64,000 nucleotides of DNA, taken from NCBI RefSeq assembly GCF_018598175.1, contig NZ_JAHESE010000016.1, positions 62,001-126,000 on the forward strand, written 5' to 3'. Positions 7,944 to 16,179 of this stretch are shown piece after piece. Under the pieces are notes generated by a model. The model searched no databases, had not been told where the DNA came from, and saw only the letters and a list, made by a program, of their open reading frames with translations. This DNA comes from Dawidia cretensis (GTDB taxonomy: Bacteria > Bacteroidota > Bacteroidia > Cytophagales > Cyclobacteriaceae). How positions within the stretch are numbered: the stretch's first letter is position 1; each line of letters begins with the position of its first letter. The translations under genes were made by a program, and so were the position numbers.

Positions 7944-9050
7944 ATGGACGAAAAGATCAGTCTGGAAGCGATTGCCCTCTATGGAGATATGTATGCCGAT
8001 GCTGTACTGAAAGGATTCTTCGCATCCAGGGACAAGATCACCGGACCTGATATCCTGAAGCTGTGCAACGTACACCAGGTCAACCTGTTTGTGATCCGCG
8101 AGCTTTTGCGAAGCTGGAAAGATGAAGCCAAAAAATTGAAGAGCCCCTATTTCGACTACGAGCACCCCGACGTGCGCGAGGCGCTGGATAATTTTATGGG
8201 CACGCTCTCCCAACAGATCTCCATTGACCGGCAGCACTTTGCCCCGCTGTTAAAGAAGGCCTCGAGCCAGGCCCTGATGGCCATCTTCGATCCCTATGAC
8301 TTTTACGTCATGATTCTGACCGGTAAAAACAACAAGCTTGAAGTAGCTTCCTTCCGCGACGAGATCAAATACATGAAGGTCAACAAGGCCCCGCTCGATA
8401 GAATGTTGCTGCGCATGGAGCAGCGCAACATGACGGAGCTGGCCGGCAACGAGGCCTTTGCCGTACTCGACGAGATTCTCGAAGAGGTGAATTTTACGCC
8501 CGAAGACGTAGACGATTATATAGAACAATTTTCGGCGGTCGTGCCACTGGACCCTGCGAGCTTCTATGTGTCGACAGCCCCCGTTGTACCGCCGGTAAGG
8601 CAGGCTCCGCCACCACCCCCTCCAGCCGAAGTACGTCGCCCTACGCCACCCCCGCCACCGGTGTCAACGCCGCCGGTTTCGACTCCGCCTGTTTCGCAGG
8701 CGCCGCCACAGCCCAAGCAACACAACACCATGCGTCCCCCGGCACCTACCGGCGCGGCCGCATCGCTCAACGAAAAGCATAGCCGCGAGAGCCGCTCGTC
8801 GCTGGGAAATAACCTGCACAAGATCTCGCGTATCAAAGACAGCCTGACGATCAACCAGAAGTTTATGTTCACCAAAGTGCTCTTTCACGGTGACTTCGAA
8901 CTGTTCAGCAAAGCTATCGATCGCCTCGACCAGCTCGACACCATCCAGTCGGCACTGCGCTACATTGAAGAAGAGCACGCGTCTACCTGGGATCGCGACA
9001 GCGAAGAGTTTCATGAATTCATGGAGCTTGTCGAGAAGCGCTTTATCTAG
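7944..9050 (+). CDS. Conserved hypothetical protein, two domains joined by a proline-rich linker
   Basis: I do not recognise a named family for the whole 368-residue protein. There is no signal peptide or membrane segment, so it is probably cytoplasmic. Residues 1-205 are a mostly helical acidic domain. Residues 211-272 form a linker very rich in proline, with PPPPPP, PTPPPPP and repeated STPPV. Residues 288-368 form a second helical domain (SLTINQKFMFTKVLFHGD), which resembles C-terminal modules of other Bacteroidota proteins that begin LNDRFLFIRELF. It stands alone between tdk (divergent) and a convergent anti-sigma gene whose end is three bases away. TAACTTTA before the gene is a near-consensus -7 box. 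Confidence 0.8.
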   Translation: MDEKISLEAIALYGDMYADAVLKGFFASRDKITGPDILKLCNVHQVNLFVIRELLRSWKDEAKKLKSPYFDYEHPDVREALDNFMGTLSQQISIDRQHFAPLLKKASSQALMAIFDPYDFYVMILTGKNNKLEVASFRDEIKYMKVNKAPLDRMLLRMEQRNMTELAGNEAFAVLDEILEEVNFTPEDVDDYIEQFSAVVPLDPASFYVSTAPVVPPVRQAPPPPPPAEVRRPTPPPPPVSTPPVSTPPVSQAPPQPKQHNTMRPPAPTGAAASLNEKHSRESRSSLGNNLHKISRIKDSLTINQKFMFTKVLFHGDFELFSKAIDRLDQLDTIQSALRYIEEEHASTWDRDSEEFHEFMELVEKRFI

Positions 9051-9053
9051 CGC

Positions 9054-10460
9054 CTACTTCTTTTTAGGCAGGCGGAACTTCAGCCGCACTTTTACATTGT
9101 CCCTGACCGCTTCGTCCGCACGTTTAGAAGGCTGCCACTTGGGCCCGTTCTTAATGAGGCGAATCACCTCTTCGTCGCAACCATAACCGAGCCCTTTCAG
9201 TACTTTAAAGTCCGTAATCCGGCCGGAGGATTCTACGGTGAACTGGATCGTTACCTTGCCTTCTACCTCGTTGGCGAGTGCCTGCTCGGGATAGTGCAGG
9301 TTGGTTTCCAGGTATTGTTTGTACGCGCCACGGCCGCCGGCGGGAACCGCCAGCTGGAAGGTGGCGAGGTCTTCTTTCAACGGACCATTGTCGGTACCAA
9401 ACCCGGTCACGACAACTTCACTCAATTGCGACACGTCCTGATCTAACTGTACGTCTACATTTTCAGTATCACCGAGCGGCACTTCTTTGCTTTGCATGCC
9501 GATGAATGAAAACGCCAGCATGGTGTTTTTTTCATCTTCCACGCGAATGTGGTAGTTGCCGTTGATGTCGGTCACGGTTCCCTGATCGGTACCCGCCACC
9601 ATTACATTCACGCCGGGGATACCAGTGCCGTCGTCTGAGAGCGTTACTTTACCATGAACGGTTTTCGTCGGCGGCGGGGTGACGTCGTTCAGTGTGTCGG
9701 CAGTGCGCGTGATTGATACACCGGCTACACGGCCCGAAAGAGTTGAAGGTGTGTATGCCAGCTCCTTTTTCGTCTCCACGTCTTTGTCCGCGCTTTGCAT
9801 CGCGAGAGACTTGCGCTTGCGCGTATCGTCTTCCCGGTCATCGGCCGGTTCGGTCTTGAGTTCAGCTTCTGGTGCTGCCGGTGGAGCCTCCTGGACTTCG
9901 GCTACAACAGGTTGTTGTTCTTCAAAATGGTCCGTTGATTCCCCGGCATCCGCTACCTGGCCTGGCGTTGACGTAGGTTCCGGCGCGCGGTTAAGACGGA
10001 GAGATCCAGATTCATCTGCGGTAGGATCTCCGGGCTTGCTCGCAACAACGCCTGGTTTGGGAGGAGATGTCACGACGGAGTCAGTCTGTGGCCGGGCGGG
10101 AGCGGCGGCGGCTTCCTGGCGCGCTGGCGGTGGCGTTTGTAGGGCCAGTCGTTCGTCCGGGGTCGATACCATGCGCACAATAATAGCCGTAGCGACCGCC
10201 AGCAACAGCAGCGTGGCGGCAATGCGCAACGCCCATACGCGTAGTGATATCCCAGGGGTGGTTTTTTGGGAGGCTTGCCGCAACGAGGCCTGCAACTGCT
10301 GCAGGTCGGCCGACAGGTCGGCTGGGACAAGCTGCGCCGCACCTTCCAGCGCTTCGGCCAGGAAGGGATCGTACAGTGCCTTTTTCTCCAGGGCATGCAT
10401 TTCCGCCGGCGAAAGCTCGCCGTTCAGGTATCGTTCGATATCGTGATGGTCGTTAGCCAT
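9054..10460 (-). CDS. Anti-sigma-like membrane protein fused to a regulatory domain and a TonB C-terminal domain
   Basis: A 468-residue inner-membrane protein. Residues 1-60 resemble a cytoplasmic anti-sigma head (DIERYLNGELSPAEMHALEK). A single membrane helix lies at about 75-95, then a proline/alanine/glutamate-rich periplasmic stretch to 265. A carboxypeptidase-like regulatory domain follows at 267-342 (VHGKVTLSDDGTGIPGVNV), then a SusC-style EVVVTGFG (348-355), and a TonB C-terminal domain at 379-465 (YPEQALANEVEGKVTIQF). No ExbB/ExbD genes are near. It overlaps the upstream ECF sigma gene by eight bases, so the pair is translationally coupled. The likely role is to hold the sigma factor at the membrane and couple it to an outer-membrane event; that is inference. 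Confidence 0.85.
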   Translation of the reverse strand: MANDHHDIERYLNGELSPAEMHALEKKALYDPFLAEALEGAAQLVPADLSADLQQLQASLRQASQKTTPGISLRVWALRIAATLLLLAVATAIIVRMVSTPDERLALQTPPPARQEAAAAPARPQTDSVVTSPPKPGVVASKPGDPTADESGSLRLNRAPEPTSTPGQVADAGESTDHFEEQQPVVAEVQEAPPAAPEAELKTEPADDREDDTRKRKSLAMQSADKDVETKKELAYTPSTLSGRVAGVSITRTADTLNDVTPPPTKTVHGKVTLSDDGTGIPGVNVMVAGTDQGTVTDINGNYHIRVEDEKNTMLAFSFIGMQSKEVPLGDTENVDVQLDQDVSQLSEVVVTGFGTDNGPLKEDLATFQLAVPAGGRGAYKQYLETNLHYPEQALANEVEGKVTIQFTVESSGRITDFKVLKGLGYGCDEEVIRLIKNGPKWQPSKRADEAVRDNVKVRLKFRLPKKK

Positions 10461-11016
10461 GTTGTTCCATACAGATCTTCAGGTTCCGCTTGCCGTTCTG
10501 GATGTAGCTTTTTACGCGATTATCCTCAAAGCCCGTCGCCAGCACAATCTCTTTATAACACAGTTGCTTTAGATAAAACAATTGTACGCACTGTTTCTGT
10601 TCAGGGGCCAGCGTTTCGATGCATTTCTCTAATTTATTGAGATTTGCTTCCGTCTCTGGTGCTTCTTCCGGATGCGTCGCCAGCGCATTTTCCATAAGAA
10701 AACCTGGTATTTCTTTCTGCTGCCGGCTTTTCTGGGCTCGCAGCTGCATCAGGCAATGGTTGCGGGCCGTGACATACAGCCAGCTTTTAAAGTTGGCGAC
10801 CTCGTGTTCGCGCAGCACGGTGACCAGTTTCTCAAACAGCTGCATGACGGCGTCACGGCTTTCCTCCCGGTCCTTCAGGTATTTCAGGCAGACGCCATAC
10901 ACCAGGGGCATGTACCGGTTGTAAAGCTCGCCGGCCACGTCCAGGCTGCCTTCCTTTCGATACAGCGCCACCAGGGTGTCATCGGTACTATTTTTATAAT
11001 GGGTGGCCTCCGGCAT
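10453..11016 (-). CDS. ECF-type RNA polymerase sigma factor
   Basis: A 187-residue group IV sigma factor with region 2 (LYNRYMPLVYGVCLKYLKD, DAVMQLFEKL) and region 4 (LAPEQKQCVQLFYLKQLCYK, then a DNA-contact helix). There is no region 3. The ATG at 11016 (MPEATHYKN) is preferred over a longer in-frame start at 11043, because the extra nine residues are hydrophobic and unlike the family. On the minus strand TATTTTTC at 11023-11030 is a one-mismatch -7 box that would give a very short leader. Its 3' end overlaps its membrane partner, the TonB-fused anti-sigma. Confidence 0.92.
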   Translation of the reverse strand: MPEATHYKNSTDDTLVALYRKEGSLDVAGELYNRYMPLVYGVCLKYLKDREESRDAVMQLFEKLVTVLREHEVANFKSWLYVTARNHCLMQLRAQKSRQQKEIPGFLMENALATHPEEAPETEANLNKLEKCIETLAPEQKQCVQLFYLKQLCYKEIVLATGFEDNRVKSYIQNGKRNLKICMEQHG

Positions 11017-11109
11017 GGGGTTGAAAAATAGTAAAAAAAACACGGCGTTTTGAATGTTATCACAAGAAGGTACACACGTTGTGCTTTTTTGCTATTTTTA
11101 AGACCGCAT

Positions 11110-11694
11110 ATGGAAGAACTCCCGAAACAACAATATACAGACGCCGAAAGACAGCACATCTTCAACGACGAGTTTATGCCCCACATAAACGCCATGTACA
11201 ACTTTGCCTATCGTCTGACATTAGACGGTGACGATGCAAAAGATCTGCTGCAGGACACGTATTTAAAAGCGTATCGATTTTTAGATTCATTTCAACAAGG
11301 AACTAATGCGAAGGCATGGCTGTTTCGGATTTTGAAGAACAGCTTCATTAATGACTACCGGAAGAAGAGTAAAGAACCTTCTAAGGTGGACTATCAGGAA
11401 GTTGAGAGCTATTATAACTCTGAGGAGGTAGATAGGCAAATTACGCCCGATCTGCGTGTGGAGGCGCTGAAGGACATGATCGGCGATGAGATCTCCAATG
11501 CGTTGAATGCTCTTGACGTTGATTTCAGGACGGTCATTATACTATGCGACCTGGAAGGTTTCAAGTACGAGGAAATGGCGAAGATACTGGATATACCAAT
11601 CGGAACCGTTCGTAGCAGACTTCACAGAGCCCGTAATCTGCTGAAGGAAAAACTAAGTGAGTACGCGAAAGAAATGGGTTACAAAACCGTCTAA
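11110..11694 (+). CDS. RpoE-like ECF sigma factor
   Basis: A 194-residue ECF sigma factor with region 2 (YNFAYRLTLDGDDAKDLLQD, KAYRFLDSFQQGTNAKAWLF) and region 4 (DFRTVIILCDLEGFKYEEMA, IPIGTVRSRLHRAR). The ATG at 11110 gives the normal N-terminus (MEELPKQQY); 20 further in-frame codons upstream are not family-like. Downstream are a small zinc anti-sigma protein, gmk and nadD in one direction, an order I recall from other Cytophagales. TATTTTTA about 15 bases before the ATG is a near -7 box. It is divergent from the other sigma gene, with 93 bases between the two ATGs. Confidence 0.93.
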   Translation: MEELPKQQYTDAERQHIFNDEFMPHINAMYNFAYRLTLDGDDAKDLLQDTYLKAYRFLDSFQQGTNAKAWLFRILKNSFINDYRKKSKEPSKVDYQEVESYYNSEEVDRQITPDLRVEALKDMIGDEISNALNALDVDFRTVIILCDLEGFKYEEMAKILDIPIGTVRSRLHRARNLLKEKLSEYAKEMGYKTV

Positions 11695-11700
11695 AATCAA

Positions 11701-11970
11701 ATGGATTCAGATAAGAGTTATATGAAGCAAGACTGTCCTGAAAAGAACGAATGTCTTAAAAAGCTCCAGGCTATTCTGGACGGCGAAGCGACCCCCGAGC
11801 AGCGAACCGATTTTCTGGAACACCACCTGGAGGAATGTTTACCCTGCTATAAAAACTATCACCTCGAAGTGGCTATCCGCCAGTTGTTAAAAGCAAAATG
11901 CTGCCAGGAAGCTCCGCAGGATCTTATCGAAAGCATCAAGAGCAAGTGTACTGAAAAATTGTCTAGCTAA
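11701..11970 (+). CDS. Small zinc-finger anti-sigma factor
   Basis: An 89-residue soluble protein with the zinc-binding anti-sigma (ZAS, mycothiol-system type) pattern H-x3-C-x2-C (HHLEECLPC, residues 41-49). Other cysteines lie near the N-terminus (CPEKNEC) and the C-terminus (KCCQ, KCTEK). There is no membrane segment. It begins six bases after the sigma gene stop and its own stop overlaps the gmk start (TAATG). Such proteins bind their cognate ECF sigma and may release it on thiol oxidation; the redox role is inferred from the cysteines. Confidence 0.85.
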   Translation: MDSDKSYMKQDCPEKNECLKKLQAILDGEATPEQRTDFLEHHLEECLPCYKNYHLEVAIRQLLKAKCCQEAPQDLIESIKSKCTEKLSS

Positions 11971-12539
11971 TGGCAGGCAAAGCGTTGATCTTCTGTGCCC
12001 CCTCCGGCTCGGGAAAAACCACCATTGTAAGACACCTGCTCACCAACAATCCATCCCTGGGTTTCTCCATTTCGGCATCCACCCGCGATAAACGCGGCCG
12101 TACCGAAGCACATGGCCAGGACTATTACTTCCTATCCCCTGACGAGTTCAAAAAGCGCATCGACGCCGACGAGTTCATTGAATGGGAAGAAGTATACGAA
12201 GGTAATTTCTACGGTACCCTCAAATCAGAGATCGAGCGCATCTGGAAAGAAGGCAAAGACGTCATCTTTGATGTCGATGTAAAAGGCGGCCTCGCGCTGA
12301 AAAAATATTTTGGCGACAAAGCCCTTGCTATTTTTGTAAAAGTTCCCTCCCTGGAAATTCTCAAAACCCGTCTCAACGACCGCGGTACAGAATCTCCCGA
12401 AAGCCTCTCCCGCAGATTGTTCAAAGCACAGTTCGAAATGTCCTTCCAGGATAAATTCGACCAGGTGCTGGTGAACGAAACCCTCGACACCTCGCTGCGC
12501 GAAGCCCAAAAACTCTACGACGATTTCAAAACCAACTAA
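11970..12539 (+). CDS. gmk: Guanylate kinase
   Basis: Converts GMP and ATP to GDP and ADP in purine nucleotide metabolism. The 189-residue protein has the P-loop APSGSGKTT (10-18), the GMP-binding [20 protein letters not shown] region, [13 protein letters not shown] and DVDVKGG, all in normal order. The start overlaps the stop of the anti-sigma gene by one base, so translation is likely coupled. The preceding sigma and anti-sigma genes and the following nadD lie in the same operon. Confidence 0.97.
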   Translation: MAGKALIFCAPSGSGKTTIVRHLLTNNPSLGFSISASTRDKRGRTEAHGQDYYFLSPDEFKKRIDADEFIEWEEVYEGNFYGTLKSEIERIWKEGKDVIFDVDVKGGLALKKYFGDKALAIFVKVPSLEILKTRLNDRGTESPESLSRRLFKAQFEMSFQDKFDQVLVNETLDTSLREAQKLYDDFKTN

Positions 12540-12545
12540 AAGCCG

Positions 12546-13124
12546 GTGAAGATCGGACTCTTCTTTGGCTCCTTCAATCCCATACACATGGGACATCTCA
12601 TCATTGCCAACCTCCTGGTGGGGTCTACGGACCTGAAGAAAGTATGGTTTGTCGTGTCGCCACTCAACCCGTTCAAGTCCAGCAAAGGCCTGTTACATGA
12701 ATTCGACCGGTACGACATGGTGCGGGCCGCGATCCACGACAATTATTCACTGGAAGTATCCGACGTAGAATTTAACCTTCCCAAACCCAGCTATACCATA
12801 CACACTCTCGTGCACTTACGCGAGCGGCATCCCGACACTGAGTTCAAAGTGATCATGGGCGAAGACAACCTCGCGTCGTTCACCAAATGGAAGAACCACG
12901 AGCGTATCCTGAATGATTACGGTTTATATGTGTATCGCCGCCCCCATGTGCAACTTTCGGAGCCGGTTACGCATCCTAACATTACCTTCGTGGAAGCCCC
13001 ACTGTTGGATATTTCGGCTACTTTCATTCGGAATTGCATCAGAAACAAACAATCCATTCGTTATCTGGTGCCGGATGTGGTGGAGGAAATGATTCGCGCA
13101 AAAGGATTTTACCAGGAGCACTAA
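12546..13124 (+). CDS. nadD: Nicotinate-nucleotide adenylyltransferase
   Basis: Adenylates nicotinate mononucleotide to deamido-NAD in NAD synthesis. The 192-residue protein begins MKIGLFFGSFNPIHMGHL, containing the G-x-F-N-P and H-x-G-H motifs of the nucleotidyltransferase fold. It ends with the ISATFIRNCI block that matches the ISSTxIR motif. The start codon is GTG at 12546, six bases after the gmk stop; no ATG gives the conserved first strand. Confidence 0.96.
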   Translation: MKIGLFFGSFNPIHMGHLIIANLLVGSTDLKKVWFVVSPLNPFKSSKGLLHEFDRYDMVRAAIHDNYSLEVSDVEFNLPKPSYTIHTLVHLRERHPDTEFKVIMGEDNLASFTKWKNHERILNDYGLYVYRRPHVQLSEPVTHPNITFVEAPLLDISATFIRNCIRNKQSIRYLVPDVVEEMIRAKGFYQEH

Positions 13125-13137
13125 TAACCCCAGTTGT

Positions 13138-15816
13138 ATGTCTTTTCTACCCCCGCTGCCCCGTCGTTTTATGGATCAAGGGCTGGCCTGCTATAAAACC
13201 CTTTGCCTTCTGGCGGGCACCATTGTGCTTTCCCTGTCGGGGTATGCGCAAGGTATACGTGGCACGTTGCAAGACGAGACCGGCAAGCCCTTGCCTTATG
13301 CCACCATTTTTGTGCGGCAGATCGGTACCGGCACCACCTCCAATGAAAACGGCTTGTACGAAGTGGCGCTCGACTCGGGTCACTATGAGATTGTATACCA
13401 GTACCTGGGCTACGAAACCGCCGTGCGCATCATCGACGTCGACAAGAGTTTCCGCGAAGTAAACGTTTCCCTCAAGCCCCAGGCCACCGTGCTACCCACC
13501 GTCGTGGTACAAGACGGCAAAGAAGACCCCGCCTACACCATTATGCGCAGGGCCATCGCCAAAGCCAAATATCATACTCAGCAACTGGATGGTTACTCCG
13601 CCCGCGTATACATAAAAGGCGCCGGCAAACTAAAAGATTATCCCTGGCTGGCCAAGCGTACCCTGCAAAAAGAAGGCATCGAAAAAGGCCGCGTGTATAT
13701 TTCGGAATCCGTCAGCGATGTAAAATATACCCGCCCCAAGAAGTTTGAGGAGAAGGTGATTTCCATTCGCAGCGACGGCAAAGACAATAATACCTCGCCC
13801 AACCAATACATCTTCGGCAGCTTCTATGAGCCCGAAGTTGCCGAGACTGTTTCGCCCATGTCACCCCGTGCTTTTTCATACTATAAATTTGAATATCTCG
13901 GTACCTTCCAAGATCGCGACTACGCCGTAAGCCGTATCAAAGTCATTCCCCGCGTCAAAGGCGACAACGTTGTGGACGGCGTCATGAACATTGTCGAAGA
14001 CTGGTGGAGCATTCACAGCATGGACATCCACACCACCCGCCTGGGGATAGACATCTATATCAAGGCAGTCTACGCACCCATTGAAGACAAAGCGTGGCTG
14101 CCGGTGTCGCACCAGTTCCGCATCGATGGAAAGGTCTTTGGTTTTGAGTTTGAGTATAAATATCTGGCCACGGTGAGCGACTACAAAATCAAACTCAATT
14201 CTGCGCTCTACGTCCAGACCGATAAAATGGAGGTGATCGACGAGAAGATCCAAAAGCAGGAAGCACGGCAGGCGAAGACCACGGCCCCACGTCGCCAGCC
14301 CGATAACGCCAAACAATTGCAAGAACGACTGCAGTCCGGCAAAGAGATTACCCGCAAGGAATTAAAGACGATCATGAAGGACTATGAGAAGCAGGAGCTG
14401 CGCCAGCAGAAACAGCCTGAAGTCCTCTCTGAAACGGTATTCGAGATCGACAGCGGTGCTTTTAAGAAGGACTCGACCTATTGGGCGTCTATGCGCCCCG
14501 TACCCCTGACACCGGAAGAAGTAAAAGGTTATCAAAAGTCCGACAGCACCGCCGAAATTGAAGCCCGCAAAGAAGCCGGTGATACCTTGAAGCAATCCAA
14601 ACACGCCGGTTTCCAGCCGTGGGATCTGTTGATCGGCGACACCTACAAAGTCTCCAAGCACTCCAACGTTAAAATACACTTTCCCATGCCCGGCTTCAAC
14701 ACGGTCGAGGGCTGGAATTTGGTATACAAAGTGTCGTTCGGTACGATCCTACAAGACACCAACAAAACGCGCCTCAGTATTACGCCCGCCTTCCGCTACG
14801 CTTTTTCGCGCAAGGTGGCCTCCGGCAATCTAAAATTTGTATTGCGTAACAAGATATACCGATTCGAGGTAGAAGGCGGCCGATATGTGCGTCAGTACAA
14901 TGCAGACCAACCCATCTTGCCGATCGTCAACGACTTCATGACGCTGCTGTTGGAAGAGAACCTCATGAAGCTATACGAACGCCGCTACGTAGACGTACTA
15001 TACCGCCGCAACCTGAGCGATTTTGTATCAGTAGAAGGCACGGCATCCTGGCAACGCCGCCACATGCTGCAGAATACCACGAACTATAAATGGATAGATC
15101 GCAAGAGCATCGAGGATTATACCTCCAACATCCCGGTGAACGCCGAACTGCTCGATACATCCTTTCCCGATCATGAGGCTCTCACCGCGGCTGTTAGCGT
15201 TGTCACACGCCCATGGTTGAAATATCGCATTCGCAACCGCCAGCGCCACGAAGTGGAGAACTCGTCGCCGACGTTGAGCCTCACCTATAGAAAAGGAATC
15301 TCCGACGTTCTCGGCAGCGACGTTGACTTTGATCAGCTCGAAGTAGGGGCGAAACATCAGATTGCGATCGGTGTACGCGGCCGCCTGCATTTCGCCGTGC
15401 GTGCCGGCACGTTCCTGAATGACCGTCGTATGTATTTTATGGACTACAAACACTTCCTCGGCAACCGTACACCATTTAGTACTACGGATCCGGTGGGAAG
15501 CTTTCGTTTGTTGGATTATTATACCTATTCTACGCCCGATCGTTATTTGGCGGGTAATGTATACTATCAGTTCCGTCGCTTTCTTGTTACCAGCTTCCCG
15601 TTTGTGCGTATGATGGGGATTCGTGAGAACATCTTTGTGAATTATCTTGCCACGCCGACTTCTAAGAACTATACAGAGGTGGGATATTCTATTGATGGTA
15701 TTTTGCGGTTCTTCCGTTTGGAAGGAGCAGTGTCATTTCAAGATGGTCAGTATCATGACTATGGCTTTCGCGTGGGGATAGCGAGCTATTTGACAGTAAA
15801 CTTCTCAGACAACTAG
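13138..15816 (+). CDS. DUF5686 outer-membrane protein with carboxypeptidase-like regulatory domain
   Basis: An 892-residue secreted protein. A signal peptide ends near residue 37 (SLSGYAQ). A carboxypeptidase-like regulatory domain spans about 38-115 (IRGTLQDETGKPLPYATIFV, SLKPQATVLPTVVVQD). The large DUF5686 part follows, with a charged lysine/glutamine-rich insert at about 360-425 and a C-terminal half of alternating beta strands typical of an outer-membrane barrel, ending FSDN. The function of the family is unknown; it is common in Bacteroidota. Methionine 12 is an alternative start. It follows nadD by 13 bases but ends in its own terminator. Confidence 0.85.
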   Translation: MSFLPPLPRRFMDQGLACYKTLCLLAGTIVLSLSGYAQGIRGTLQDETGKPLPYATIFVRQIGTGTTSNENGLYEVALDSGHYEIVYQYLGYETAVRIIDVDKSFREVNVSLKPQATVLPTVVVQDGKEDPAYTIMRRAIAKAKYHTQQLDGYSARVYIKGAGKLKDYPWLAKRTLQKEGIEKGRVYISESVSDVKYTRPKKFEEKVISIRSDGKDNNTSPNQYIFGSFYEPEVAETVSPMSPRAFSYYKFEYLGTFQDRDYAVSRIKVIPRVKGDNVVDGVMNIVEDWWSIHSMDIHTTRLGIDIYIKAVYAPIEDKAWLPVSHQFRIDGKVFGFEFEYKYLATVSDYKIKLNSALYVQTDKMEVIDEKIQKQEARQAKTTAPRRQPDNAKQLQERLQSGKEITRKELKTIMKDYEKQELRQQKQPEVLSETVFEIDSGAFKKDSTYWASMRPVPLTPEEVKGYQKSDSTAEIEARKEAGDTLKQSKHAGFQPWDLLIGDTYKVSKHSNVKIHFPMPGFNTVEGWNLVYKVSFGTILQDTNKTRLSITPAFRYAFSRKVASGNLKFVLRNKIYRFEVEGGRYVRQYNADQPILPIVNDFMTLLLEENLMKLYERRYVDVLYRRNLSDFVSVEGTASWQRRHMLQNTTNYKWIDRKSIEDYTSNIPVNAELLDTSFPDHEALTAAVSVVTRPWLKYRIRNRQRHEVENSSPTLSLTYRKGISDVLGSDVDFDQLEVGAKHQIAIGVRGRLHFAVRAGTFLNDRRMYFMDYKHFLGNRTPFSTTDPVGSFRLLDYYTYSTPDRYLAGNVYYQFRRFLVTSFPFVRMMGIRENIFVNYLATPTSKNYTEVGYSIDGILRFFRLEGAVSFQDGQYHDYGFRVGIASYLTVNFSDN

Positions 15817-16179
15817 ATCACGTGTTAATCACCTGTTGGATCAGGTTTGACAGGTGGTTTTGAAATAATTTTCGTTGGTTTGAAAATATGGAATTTAGGG
15901 TTCCACGGAGGGGGGAAGGAATTGCGTGGAGGGTCGGAGCCGGGACGGGAAAAAGGCCTTCTTCGCCGGGGACCCTTCGAGTCTGCCACAGGCTTCCTCC
16001 ATAGATGTTCCACGGATGAACCACGGATGATCTACACTATATAGGATTAGAACATGCCTGTGTCAGGCCTGAATCCAGGGAGGCAAGAGCCCAGATTAAA
16101 TTGGCATCAAGGGGCCACCCCGCGGACACCGCATTGTCTATTTTCAGGGGGTGACGTAAATATCAGCCATTTTAGGATG
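15817..16179. other. Intergenic region between DUF5686 and AsmA genes
   Basis: 363 bases without a supported gene. It holds a hairpin terminator at 15827-15863, then a purine-rich stretch around 15905-15960, then a short repeat: CCACGGATGAACCACGGATG at 16009-16028 contains two copies of CCACGGATGA, and GTTCCACGGA also occurs near 15899-15909. A small inverted repeat GCCTG-TGT-CAGGC lies at 16056-16068. The short ORFs here look like chance. Confidence 0.6.
15827..15863 (+). terminator. Terminator after the DUF5686 gene
   Basis: AATCACCTGT (15827-15836) pairs with ACAGGTGGTT (15850-15859) with one G-U pair and a 13-base loop, followed by TTTTGAAATAATTTT. It starts ten bases after the stop codon. 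Confidence 0.65.

Noticed and set aside
8580-8760. Possible DNA-level repeat in the proline-rich region
   Set aside because: The repetition follows from proline codons (CCN) in the linker of a coding gene; no separate element is needed.
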